Made by a program: the position numbers and the translations under genes. The notes under the pieces were generated by a model that saw only the letters and a program-made list of their open reading frames with translations, had not been told where the DNA came from and did not search any database. A stretch of 64,000 nt of DNA, taken from Leptospira idonii (GTDB lineage Bacteria > Spirochaetota > Leptospiria > Leptospirales > Leptospiraceae). This document shows positions 17,310-25,704 of the stretch, piece by piece (within the stretch, counting starts at the first letter, position 1; the number at the start of each line of letters is the position of its first letter). The stretch is from NCBI RefSeq assembly GCF_004770995.1, contig NZ_RQHW01000047.1, positions 186,001 to 250,000 of the forward strand, in the 5' to 3' direction.

Positions 17310-18083
17310 ATGCTTAAACCTAGAATTATCCCATCATTATTAGTTCAGGAAGGCGGTCTTGTAAAAACCACTCGATTCGGCGAACCGAGATATATCGGCG
17401 ACCCTATCAATGCAGTTAAAATTTTCAATGAAAAAGAGGCGGATGAGCTCACCGTCATTGATATCGATGCAAGCACACAACACAAAGAGCCTGATTACCG
17501 CTTGATTGAAAGATTGGCTAATGAATGTAGAATGCCGCTTTGTTATGGAGGAGGCATTAAGAATTTAGATCAAGCAAATCGAATCCTTGGTTTCGGAGTG
17601 GAGAAAATCATCGTCAGTTCTTTGTTAATTGAAAATCCTGATATGATTTCCAAAATGGCGGCTTACTTAGGCAATCAAAGTGTTGTAGTTGCTTTGGATC
17701 TTAAAAAGCCTATGTTTTCGAAAAAATACGAATTTTCTATTTATAATGGAAAGAAAAAAACGGGGAGATTTTCAGAGGAACTGGTTCGGACTGCGATCGA
17801 ACTAGGTGCTGGCGAAATTTTAATCAATTCCATTGATCGAGATGGAATGATGGAAGGTTATGACCTGGACTTACTTGTAAATATTCAATCGCATTGTACT
17901 GTTCCGATGACAATTTTAGGAGGAGCTGGTTCGATTGATCATATACGAGAAGCTATAGCAAAACTGGGAATTGTCGGTGTTGCTGCAGGTAGTTTGTTTA
18001 TATATAAAGGTGTACATAAGGCTGTATTAATCAATTATCCGAATCGGGAAGTCAAAACGGATTTATATAATAATTATGGTTAA
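17310..18083 (+). CDS. hisF: HisF-like ammonia-channel subunit for sugar amidination
   Basis: 257 residues, the normal HisF length. RIIPSLLVQEGGLVKT at 5-20 replaces the HisF CLDVxxG pattern, so the first catalytic Asp (Asp11 of HisF) is a Leu. The later ALDLKK and INSIDRDGMMEGYDLDLL regions are kept. Loss of that Asp fits the O-antigen HisF homologues, which pass ammonia to WbpG and do not need to form the imidazole. GDPINAVKIFNEKEADEL is close to that subgroup. Four bases separate it from hisH. Confidence 0.85.
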   Translation: MLKPRIIPSLLVQEGGLVKTTRFGEPRYIGDPINAVKIFNEKEADELTVIDIDASTQHKEPDYRLIERLANECRMPLCYGGGIKNLDQANRILGFGVEKIIVSSLLIENPDMISKMAAYLGNQSVVVALDLKKPMFSKKYEFSIYNGKKKTGRFSEELVRTAIELGAGEILINSIDRDGMMEGYDLDLLVNIQSHCTVPMTILGGAGSIDHIREAIAKLGIVGVAAGSLFIYKGVHKAVLINYPNREVKTDLYNNYG

Positions 18084-18116
18084 TAAAGTTTTATATAAGA
18101 GAAGAGGGCTCGGAAA

Positions 18117-18947
18117 GTGGACATAGAATTAAACGAACTGGTGCAGCTGATTGTTCAAAGATTGGAAAAATCTAAAGCAGAACTAAAGAATTTTTTTCTC
18201 AATTCAAACAAAGAAGTCGGAGTGAGATATTGTTATTTAGACGATCTTCTTCCTGATTCAATCGCCAGAGAAATTTATAATCGTTTTCCCACGAAAGAGA
18301 AAATGAGGTTTATGTCCAGCTTTCGGGAGAAAAAATATACATCAAAGAAGTTTGATGATTTCGATCCTTTATTGCGTGATATTACCTTTGCTATTCAAGA
18401 TCAAAAAGTAATCAGGGTCGTTGAAGAAATTACAGATATAGTCCATCAAAAACCAGATCCTTCACTTTATGCAGGGGGTTTGAGCCTTATGGAAAAAGGA
18501 AATTACTTGAATCCTCATATTGATAATTCCCATGAGCTAACTCGTACTCTTTATCGAACATTGAACCTTTTATATTATGTAAATCCAGATTGGAAATTGG
18601 ATAGTGGCGGTAATCTGGAATTATGGGATAAATCGGTTAAAAAACAAGTAACTATTATCAGTAAATTCAATAGGCTTGTTATTATGGAGACAAATCCGTG
18701 GTCATGGCATTCAGTGAGTCCTGTCACTGCTGATCAAAATCGAATTTGCGTGTCCAACTATTACTTTTCTCCAACTTCTCCAATTGGTGAAGAGTATTTT
18801 AACGTTACTAGTTTCAGCGCAAGGCCTGAACAGAAATTGAGAAGAATATATTCTTATTTGGATAAACATTTGAGAAATTTTGTAAGGATCATCATTCCTC
18901 GTGGGTTAGGAAAAGTAGATGTTTATCAGAATAAGAATCAAAAATAA
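18117..18947 (+). CDS. Iron/2-oxoglutarate-dependent oxygenase
   Basis: 276 residues from GTG 18117, after a GA-rich stretch (GAAGAGGG) that could be the ribosome site. The double-stranded beta-helix shows the iron triad His134-x-Asp136 in NPHIDNS and His198 in WSWHSVSP, with Arg209 placed to hold 2-oxoglutarate. Sequence layout is that of prolyl-4-hydroxylase-type 2OG oxygenases. In this setting it could hydroxylate or oxidise a sugar or its acyl/amidine group. No function can be assigned more exactly. It follows the amidotransferase trio by 33 bases. Confidence 0.8.
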   Translation: MDIELNELVQLIVQRLEKSKAELKNFFLNSNKEVGVRYCYLDDLLPDSIAREIYNRFPTKEKMRFMSSFREKKYTSKKFDDFDPLLRDITFAIQDQKVIRVVEEITDIVHQKPDPSLYAGGLSLMEKGNYLNPHIDNSHELTRTLYRTLNLLYYVNPDWKLDSGGNLELWDKSVKKQVTIISKFNRLVIMETNPWSWHSVSPVTADQNRICVSNYYFSPTSPIGEEYFNVTSFSARPEQKLRRIYSYLDKHLRNFVRIIIPRGLGKVDVYQNKNQK

Positions 18948-18966
18948 ATTTTTACTTTTTTAATAA

Positions 18967-20052
18967 ATGAACATTTTATTCATAGGTCCTCTCCCTCCTC
19001 CTATCAATGGTCATTCCCTTGTTTGTGGGGTTCTACACAATGGTCTTTCTCGGACAAATCATCTTCTTACCGTCGATTTGAAGAAACAAGGTTTAAAAGA
19101 CGGTCTTGTTTCTTGGATGAGAATGAAGGAAATTTTTAGAGTCTTTATCGAAGCGTTTAAGAGAAAAAGGAATGCTAATGTCGTATATTTTACGATATCT
19201 GAATCTTTAGCAGGAAATTTAAAAGATATTATCATTTATCTTATCTGTTATAATCTATTATCCAAATGCTTTATCCATCTACATGGAGGAAGTATAAAAA
19301 AGTTATTATTTGATAAATACCCGCTGCTTCATAAATTGAATTCTTTTTTTATTAGTAAGATGGCTGGAGTGATCATATCGGGAGAATCTCATCTTGAGAT
19401 TTTTGGCAGTTTGACTGCTAGAAACAAAATTCATATTATACCAAATTTTGCGAAAGACGAACTATTTATAGAGCCGTCCGCTGTAACCAGGAAGTTTGCA
19501 GATACCGATAAATTACGGCTTTTATTCATAAGTAATATGATTCCCTTGAAAGGTTATCTTCTTTTAGTAGAGGCATTTTTAGCTCTTGATGATTCTATCG
19601 CTCAACATTTTTCGTTGGACTTTGCTGGGAGATTTGATTCGGAAGAAGAGAGACTTTCTTTTGAAGAAAAGATTAAAGACAATGTTCGGGTGAAATATCA
19701 CGGAGTAATCAGTGACGATCAAAAAAAGCAGCTTTTTCAAGAGGCACATATTTTTATTCTGCCTACTATGTTTTTTGAAGGTCAGCCTGTTTCGATTTTA
19801 GAAGCATATTCTACAGGTTGTGTTGTTATTACAACAGGACAAAGCGGTATCTTGGATGTTTTTAAAGATGATGTAAATGGATTCTTGATTCAGGAAAATT
19901 CTACTTCATCTATTTCACAAGCTTTGGCTAATTTATTGAATCAAAAAGAACGATTGGCTGAAATTGCCGGATCGAATTTGAGTTTAGCTCGAAAAGAATA
20001 TCGAGTGGAACATTATGTGAATCGAATTCGCACTGCTATCGGTGCCGACTAA
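18967..20052 (+). CDS. Glycosyltransferase family 4
   Basis: 361 residues of a GT-B transferase. FIGPLPPPINGHSLVC at the N-terminus is a common GT4 opening, LLFISNMIPLKGYLLLVEAF near 181-200 begins the nucleotide domain, and FFEGQPVSILEAYSTGCVVI near 270-289 is the EX7E-type donor site. It is expected to be retaining and cytoplasmic, acting on a lipid-linked glycan. A 47-base gap without a clear terminator separates it from the LegB-like gene. Donor sugar unknown. Confidence 0.85.
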   Translation: MNILFIGPLPPPINGHSLVCGVLHNGLSRTNHLLTVDLKKQGLKDGLVSWMRMKEIFRVFIEAFKRKRNANVVYFTISESLAGNLKDIIIYLICYNLLSKCFIHLHGGSIKKLLFDKYPLLHKLNSFFISKMAGVIISGESHLEIFGSLTARNKIHIIPNFAKDELFIEPSAVTRKFADTDKLRLLFISNMIPLKGYLLLVEAFLALDDSIAQHFSLDFAGRFDSEEERLSFEEKIKDNVRVKYHGVISDDQKKQLFQEAHIFILPTMFFEGQPVSILEAYSTGCVVITTGQSGILDVFKDDVNGFLIQENSTSSISQALANLLNQKERLAEIAGSNLSLARKEYRVEHYVNRIRTAIGAD

Positions 20053-20099
20053 GTCGACGTATTGTCTTTCTATCAAAATTTAATAGTAAGGAACTTACC

Positions 20100-21098
20100 T
20101 TGAAAAAAATACTTGTTACCGGTGCCGACGGTTTCATTGGCTCTCACTTAACTGAAACATTGGTTCGACTTGGCTACGATGTTAAAGCATTTGTATATTA
20201 TAATTCCTTTAATTCTTGGGGCTGGTTGGATCATTGCGCTGATGATGTAAGGGGTAAATTTGAAGTATTTGTGGGAGATATAAGAGATCCTAACGGAGTT
20301 AGATCTGCTATTAAGGGAACAGATGCAGTTTTGCATTTGGCTGCTTTGATAGGAATCCCTTTTTCTTATCATTCTCCTGACGCCTATATTGATACGAATA
20401 TAAAGGGAACTTTGAATGTCCTGCAGGCTGCCCGTGATTTTGATTTAAGTAAAGTGATTCATACTTCTACGAGTGAAGTGTATGGAACCGCACAGTTTGT
20501 CCCTATTACTGAAGAACACCCTGTAAGAGGACAATCTCCTTATTCCGCTTCCAAAATCGGTGCGGATCAAATCGCATATTCTTTTTATACATCCTTTCAA
20601 ACTCCAGTGATTACGGTAAGGCCTTTTAATACTTATGGGCCAAGACAATCTGCGAGAGCGATTATTCCTACTATCATTACACAAATATTGAGCGGAAAAA
20701 AAGAAATTCGATTAGGCTCCGTATCTCCCACTAGGGATTTTAATTACGTAGGGGATACAGTTAGAGGTTTTCTTTCTGCTCTGAATGCTTCGCAAGGTTT
20801 CGGTGAAGTCGTGAATATCGGAAACGGTTTTGAGATAACTATGGGTGATACTGCCAAGTTTATCTCAGAAATCATCGGAACTACTATCACAATCCAAACT
20901 GACGAAGCAAGACTTCGTCCAGATAAGAGTGAAGTAGAAAGACTGTGGGCTGCAAATGGTAAAGCCAAACAATTATTTGGCTGGGAGCCCGAGTATAAAG
21001 GATTGGATGGATTCAAAAAAGGTTTAACAGAAACCATTGAATGGTTTAAAAATCCTGAAAATAGAAAAGGATATAAGGCGGATATTTATAATGTCTAA
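20100..21098 (+). CDS. LegB-type NAD-dependent 4,6-dehydratase
   Basis: 332 residues from TTG 20100, after an AAGGA ribosome site. GADGFIGSH at 8-16, FVYYNSFNSWGWLD at 31-44, TSTSEVYGT at 122-130, YSASKIGAD at 148-156 and the QSARAIIPTIITQ segment strongly resemble LegB, the dehydratase that starts CMP-legionaminic acid synthesis from an activated GlcNAc. No LegC aminotransferase, LegI synthase or other nonulosonate gene is in the window. It may serve another 4-keto-6-deoxy sugar with the two genes that follow. Confidence 0.8.
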   Translation: MKKILVTGADGFIGSHLTETLVRLGYDVKAFVYYNSFNSWGWLDHCADDVRGKFEVFVGDIRDPNGVRSAIKGTDAVLHLAALIGIPFSYHSPDAYIDTNIKGTLNVLQAARDFDLSKVIHTSTSEVYGTAQFVPITEEHPVRGQSPYSASKIGADQIAYSFYTSFQTPVITVRPFNTYGPRQSARAIIPTIITQILSGKKEIRLGSVSPTRDFNYVGDTVRGFLSALNASQGFGEVVNIGNGFEITMGDTAKFISEIIGTTITIQTDEARLRPDKSEVERLWAANGKAKQLFGWEPEYKGLDGFKKGLTETIEWFKNPENRKGYKADIYNV

Positions 21099-21804
21099 GA
21101 GAGCTGTCATTTTGGCGGGAGGGAAGGGAACCCGCTTGAGACCTTATACTACGGTTCTTCCTAAGCCTTTAATGCCTATCGGAGATTACCCTATACTTGA
21201 AGTTATTGTGAGACAGTTGGTTCAGTCCGGTTTTGACCATATAACAATGGCGGTAAATCACCAAGCTCATTTGATTCAAGCTTTCTTTCAAGATGGGAAA
21301 AAGTGGAACACTAAAATCGATTATTCTTTGGAAGATTCTCCGTTGGGAACAATGGGGCCATTAAAGTTAATTCCGGATTTACCTGAAAATTTTTTAGTAA
21401 TGAATGGAGATGTATTAACGGATCTAAATTTTCAGGAACTAATGAATCGGCATATTGCATCAAAATCTATTTTTACAATCTCATCTAAGAAAAGAGAACA
21501 GTTGATTGATTATGGTGTATTGGATACGAACGAAAATTCTCATCTCATCGGTTTTAGAGAAAAGCCACGTCAATTGTTCGAGGTAAGTATGGGAGTCTAT
21601 ATAGTAAATAAAGAAGCCCTTACTTTCGTTCCCAAGGGAGAAGTTTTCGGGTTCGATCATTTGATGTTAAAATTGATCGAGTTAAAGAAGCAGGTTTCTG
21701 TGATTTCTCATTCGGGATACTGGATGGATATCGGTAGACCGGACGATTATGAGAAAGCAATCGATGATTTTGATATGATGAAGCCAAAATTCTTTCATGA
21801 ATAA
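21091..21804 (+). CDS. Sugar-1-phosphate nucleotidyltransferase
   Basis: 237 residues from ATG 21091, overlapping the previous stop; a start 54 bases earlier would add a basic tail. AGGKGTRLRP near 8-17 and PKPLMPIGDYPILE form the nucleotide site, VMNGDVLTDL carries the metal Asp, and YWMDIGRPDDYEKA closes the catalytic domain. The RmlA/ManC/PtmE-type fold joins NTP and a sugar 1-phosphate. No CBS domain (found in PtmE) is present. It probably feeds the LegB-like dehydratase. Base preference cannot be read reliably. Confidence 0.85.
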   Translation: MSKRAVILAGGKGTRLRPYTTVLPKPLMPIGDYPILEVIVRQLVQSGFDHITMAVNHQAHLIQAFFQDGKKWNTKIDYSLEDSPLGTMGPLKLIPDLPENFLVMNGDVLTDLNFQELMNRHIASKSIFTISSKKREQLIDYGVLDTNENSHLIGFREKPRQLFEVSMGVYIVNKEALTFVPKGEVFGFDHLMLKLIELKKQVSVISHSGYWMDIGRPDDYEKAIDDFDMMKPKFFHE

Positions 21805-22648
21805 GATATTACTGACCGGTGCAAACGGCTTTATTGGAAAAGCCTTAGTGGCAAGACTGGATCAAGATAAAATTCCATATTATATGCTGACTCGTTCGCA
21901 AGGAGATATGTTATCTCCTTCTACATGGGAAAACCTTCCGAACGATGTTGATTGTGTTGTTCATTTAGCGGGTCAGAATTTCGTTCCTGATAGTTGGAAG
22001 AATAGTTCTCATTTTCTTGATACGAATGTGATGGGAACTAGCCTTGCTTTGGATTATGCGAAAAAAGTAAATGCACATCTGATTTATATTAGCGCTTATC
22101 TTTATGGAATACCCAAAAGTCTTCCTGTTGATGAAGAACATCCTGTGGAACCGAATAATCCTTATGCATTGTCAAAATTCTTAGCAGAACAGGTTTGCGC
22201 ATTTCGATCGAAATACTTTCAACAAGATGTGACTGTGCTGAGGTTATTTAATGTATATGGTCCTCAGCAGAGAATTGAGTTTTTGATTCCTTCTTTAATC
22301 AAACAAGCTTTAGGTAAAAAAGAAATTAGGGTATTGGATCTGAAACCGAAACGTGATTTTATTTATATAAATGATGTTGTTGACGCTATTATGAAATGTA
22401 TCCCTATTCGGAATGGTTTTGATATTTTTAATATAGGCTCAGGAGAGTCTTATTCAGTTCAAGAAGTGATTCAGACCATTCAGAAAATTCAAAACACGGA
22501 TTTGCCTGTTTCTTCAGAAGCAGTGGAAAGAAAACAGGAAATATCGAATGTAGTTGCGGACATTTCGAAAGCCAGAAAAAAATTGAACTGGGAACCTTCT
22601 ATTAGTTTGGTGGAAGGTTTGACTCTGACCATGAAGGCCTTCGTTTAG
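21797..22648 (+). CDS. Extended SDR sugar epimerase/dehydratase/reductase
   Basis: 283 residues. TGANGFIGKAL at 6-16 is the dinucleotide loop, LAGQNFVPDSW follows, and the catalytic YALSK appears in NNPYALSKFLAEQV near 114-118. Later YGPQQRIEFLIPS and FIYINDVVDA segments are typical of NDP-sugar epimerases. It is shorter than most 4-epimerases. Overlapping the nucleotidyltransferase gene by eight bases, it probably completes the same NDP-sugar started by the LegB-like enzyme. Exact reaction unknown. Confidence 0.8.
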   Translation: MNKILLTGANGFIGKALVARLDQDKIPYYMLTRSQGDMLSPSTWENLPNDVDCVVHLAGQNFVPDSWKNSSHFLDTNVMGTSLALDYAKKVNAHLIYISAYLYGIPKSLPVDEEHPVEPNNPYALSKFLAEQVCAFRSKYFQQDVTVLRLFNVYGPQQRIEFLIPSLIKQALGKKEIRVLDLKPKRDFIYINDVVDAIMKCIPIRNGFDIFNIGSGESYSVQEVIQTIQKIQNTDLPVSSEAVERKQEISNVVADISKARKKLNWEPSISLVEGLTLTMKAFV

Positions 22649-22663
22649 AAGTCATAAGTCGAT

Positions 22664-23584
22664 ATGAATAATATAAAATCCGCAAAAGATACAAAAAAAA
22701 TTCTCATTCTTGGTGTTACAGGAATGTTGGGAAATGCCATATTTCGAGTCCTATCTGAGAATTTTGATTATCATGTATTAGGGACTGCAAGGAATTCATC
22801 TAATTTGCGCTATTTTTCCGAGCAAGAGGGACGGCGGATTATCACCAATATAGATGTTTTGAATGTTGATGAGTTGGTTTCCGTTTTTAATCATGTGCGT
22901 CCTGATATAGTAATCAATTGTATCGGCTTAATAAAACAGCATAAAGATACAGTTAATGATCCTCTTGTTGTTTTACCTATCAATTCTATTTTTCCTCATC
23001 GGCTTTCCAAATTATGTAAATTGGTTAACGCAAGATTGATTCTATTCAGTACGGATTGTGTCTTTGACGGAAAAAAAGGAAATTATTCAGAAACGGATTT
23101 TTCTAATGCCGAAGATTTGTATGGAAAATCCAAAGAAATTGGAGAAATTTCTTCCGAAAATCATGTGTTTACAATACGTACTTCAATCATTGGGCATGAA
23201 TTGAGTTCTTCCTATTCTTTGGTAAACTGGTTTCTCAGTCAGTCTGGTAGTGTGCAAGGTTATAAGAAAGCTATCTTCTCAGGTTTTCCTACTTATGAGA
23301 TAGGGAGAATCATCGATACATGGATCATTCCTAATCCTGGTTTATCGGGACTTTATCATGTATCAGCGGATCCAATCTCTAAATACGATTTACTAGCTTT
23401 GCTTGCGAAAGAATATAATAAGAAAAACGAGATTATCGCCAGCGAACATGTTGTCATTGACCGTTCTTTAAATTGCGATAAATTCAAAAACGCAACAGGG
23501 TTTCGTCCTAAGGATTGGAAAACTTTAGTGAAAGAACTTAAATCATCTGGAGAAAAATACATAGGAAATGTTTATGTTCGATAA
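22664..23584 (+). CDS. RmlD-like NDP-4-keto-sugar reductase (UDP-L-QuiNAc or L-FucNAc pathway)
   Basis: 306 residues. GVTGMLG at 17-23 and the Y153-x-x-x-K157 pair in DLYGKSKEIG mark an SDR; NCIGLIKQ and FSTDCVFDGKKG are RmlD/WbvR-type. It is followed by genes for a FnlA/CapE-type dehydratase and a FnlC/CapG-type 2-epimerase, so it is probably the reductase of that route. CapF/FnlB reductases for L-FucNAc carry a C-terminal cupin (about 370 residues) which is missing here, so the L-QuiNAc branch (WbvR type) is favoured. Confidence 0.75.
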   Translation: MNNIKSAKDTKKILILGVTGMLGNAIFRVLSENFDYHVLGTARNSSNLRYFSEQEGRRIITNIDVLNVDELVSVFNHVRPDIVINCIGLIKQHKDTVNDPLVVLPINSIFPHRLSKLCKLVNARLILFSTDCVFDGKKGNYSETDFSNAEDLYGKSKEIGEISSENHVFTIRTSIIGHELSSSYSLVNWFLSQSGSVQGYKKAIFSGFPTYEIGRIIDTWIIPNPGLSGLYHVSADPISKYDLLALLAKEYNKKNEIIASEHVVIDRSLNCDKFKNATGFRPKDWKTLVKELKSSGEKYIGNVYVR

Positions 23585-24584
23585 TAAAGTTTTATTGATC
23601 ACAGGTGGGACGGGCTCTTTCGGTAACACTGTGTTAAAGCGTTTTTTGAATACGAATGTGAAAGAGATCAGAGTATTCAGCCGGGATGAAAAAAAGCAAG
23701 AAGATATGCGCATCTCCATCGGAAATGACAAATTAAAGTTTTATATAGGAGATGTTCGAGATCCGGATAGCATCTCTCAGGCATTAGTCGGCGTTGATTA
23801 TGTGTTCCATGCTGCCGCATTAAAGCAGGTTCCTTCTTGCGAATTCTATCCTATGGAAGCCCTTAAGACGAATGTAATCGGAACGGAAAATGTTATTAAT
23901 GCCGCAATTGCAAATAAAGTAAAACGGGTTGTAGTTCTTAGTACGGATAAGGCGGTATATCCCATTAATGCGATGGGTATATCCAAAGCAATGGCTGAAA
24001 AGGTAATGGTTGCTCGATCCAGGATGATTGAGACCAACGAGACTATTTTGTGTGCTACACGATATGGGAATGTTATGGCTTCCAGAGGCTCCGTTATTCC
24101 TTTATTTATAGGACAGTTAAAGTCGAATGAACCTCTGACTGTTACCGATCCTAATATGACCAGGTTTCTTATGTCCTTGGAAGACTCCGTTGATTTGGTG
24201 ATTCACGCATTTGAAAATGCGAAACAAGGAGATATTTTTGTTCAAAAATCTCCTGCATCTACAATTCAAGATCTTGCCATTGCATTAAAACAATTATTCA
24301 ATAAGCAGAATGTGATCAAGGTAATCGGAACCAGACATGGAGAGAAGCTTTATGAATCCTTGGTTTCTAGAGAGGAGATGGCAAAGGTTGAGGATATGGG
24401 AAGGTATTTTCGTATTCCGGCGGATAATCGCGATTTGAATTATAAAAAATATTTTGTAGAAGGCGAAGAAAAACTTTCCGAGCTGGATGATTACACTTCT
24501 CATAATACAAAAAGATTAAACGTGACGGAGATAAAAGAGCTGCTTACGAAATTGGATTACATTCAGGAAAGTTTGAATGCTTAA
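23574..24584 (+). CDS. UDP-GlcNAc 4,6-dehydratase/5-epimerase (CapE/FnlA/WbjB type)
   Basis: 336 residues from ATG 23574, which has AGGA seven bases upstream; an ATG at 23568 is also in frame. TGGTGSFG at 10-17, FHAAALKQVPSCEF near 79-91 and STDKAVYPINAMGISKAMAEK near 123-143 are diagnostic: in this 5-inverting group Met134 stands where the usual SDR Tyr would be, with Lys138 kept. It converts UDP-GlcNAc to the UDP-4-keto-L-sugar that is reduced and 2-epimerised to L-QuiNAc or L-FucNAc. It overlaps both neighbours. Confidence 0.9.
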   Translation: MFDNKVLLITGGTGSFGNTVLKRFLNTNVKEIRVFSRDEKKQEDMRISIGNDKLKFYIGDVRDPDSISQALVGVDYVFHAAALKQVPSCEFYPMEALKTNVIGTENVINAAIANKVKRVVVLSTDKAVYPINAMGISKAMAEKVMVARSRMIETNETILCATRYGNVMASRGSVIPLFIGQLKSNEPLTVTDPNMTRFLMSLEDSVDLVIHAFENAKQGDIFVQKSPASTIQDLAIALKQLFNKQNVIKVIGTRHGEKLYESLVSREEMAKVEDMGRYFRIPADNRDLNYKKYFVEGEEKLSELDDYTSHNTKRLNVTEIKELLTKLDYIQESLNA

Positions 24585-25701
24585 GGTAATGACAATCGTA
24601 GGAACTAGGCCGGAGCTCATTAAAATGAGTCGGGTCATTGACGCATTAGATAAAAACTTTCATCATATATTCGTTCATTCCGGGCAAAATTATGATTATG
24701 AGCTGAATCAGGTATTTTTCCAAGATTTGGAAATTCGGAAACCTGACTATTTTTTGAATGTTGCATCTGAAACGGTAGCAAAGACGATTTCAGAAGTCAT
24801 TCAGAAATCGGATGAACTTTTCGAGAAAGAAAATCCTGACGCTCTTTTGTTATACGGAGATACAAATACTTGTTTAGCGGTTATTACAGCGAAAAGAAGA
24901 AAAATTCCGGTATTCCACATGGAGGCAGGCAATCGATGTTTTGACCAAAGAGTTCCGGAGGAATTGAATCGGAAAGTAGTCGATCATTTGAGTGATATCA
25001 ATCTTGTTTTAACGGAACATGCAAGACGTTATCTATTGAACGAAGGAATCAAACCGGAGACAGTCATTAAAACCGGATCTCATATGTTTGAGGTCTTGAA
25101 TTATTATAAAACGAAAATAGACTCCTCTCGGATCTTATCCGAACTGAAGATATCACCTAATTCATATTTTTTAATGAGCGCTCATAGGGAAGAGAATGTG
25201 GATTCTGCTGAGAATTTAGTGCAGCTATTGGAGTCCATACAAGGTCTTGTGGAAAAATATAATCTGCCGGTAGTCGTCTCCACTCACCCAAGAACTAAAA
25301 AGAGATTGGAAGCTTTGGATACAAAAGAGTGGAATCCTAAAATTTTATTTCTTAAACCATTCGGTTTTTTGGACTATATTTTTCTTCAAAAGAATGCACT
25401 TTGTATTCTTTCCGACAGTGGAACCATCACGGAAGAAGCTTCTATTTTAAATTTACCTGCAGTAACGATTCGTAATACCCATGAACGTCCGGAAGGTATG
25501 GATGTAGGGACTTTGATCATGTCCGGGCTCAAAAGAGAAGAGATTTTAGATTCCGTTCGGATTACAATAGAGAATCAAAAAAACTCTAAAAGCCATGCTT
25601 ATGTTTCCGACTATATGGTAGAAAATGTTTCTCAAAAGATCGTTAAACTGGTCCAAAGTTATACAGGTTATATCAATCGAACCGTTTGGCATAAATCCTA
25701 A
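24577..25701 (+). CDS. Non-hydrolysing UDP-HexNAc 2-epimerase (CapG/FnlC/WbjD type)
   Basis: 374 residues of the WecB family. IVGTRPELIKMSRVI near 6-20 is the N-terminal motif, VFFQDLEIRKPDYFL and YGDTNTCLAV follow, HMEAGNRCFDQRVPEE near 115-130 and SAHREENVD near 202-210 are active-site segments, and LSDSGTITEEASIL near 282-295 binds UDP. The NRCFDQRVPEE form is usual in the CapG/FnlC branch, which acts last in UDP-L-FucNAc or L-QuiNAc synthesis. It overlaps the CapE-type gene by eight bases. Confidence 0.88.
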   Translation: MLKVMTIVGTRPELIKMSRVIDALDKNFHHIFVHSGQNYDYELNQVFFQDLEIRKPDYFLNVASETVAKTISEVIQKSDELFEKENPDALLLYGDTNTCLAVITAKRRKIPVFHMEAGNRCFDQRVPEELNRKVVDHLSDINLVLTEHARRYLLNEGIKPETVIKTGSHMFEVLNYYKTKIDSSRILSELKISPNSYFLMSAHREENVDSAENLVQLLESIQGLVEKYNLPVVVSTHPRTKKRLEALDTKEWNPKILFLKPFGFLDYIFLQKNALCILSDSGTITEEASILNLPAVTIRNTHERPEGMDVGTLIMSGLKREEILDSVRITIENQKNSKSHAYVSDYMVENVSQKIVKLVQSYTGYINRTVWHKS

Positions 25702-25704
25702 ATC

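Noticed and set aside
16691..18083. Histidine biosynthesis genes
   Set aside because: HisH- and HisF-like genes are alone with a WbpG-type ligase, and the HisF-like protein lacks the first catalytic Asp, so sugar amidination is the better reading.
20053..20099. Promoter before the LegB-like gene
   Set aside because: TTGTCT and TAATAG are only 13 bases apart and no better pair is seen.
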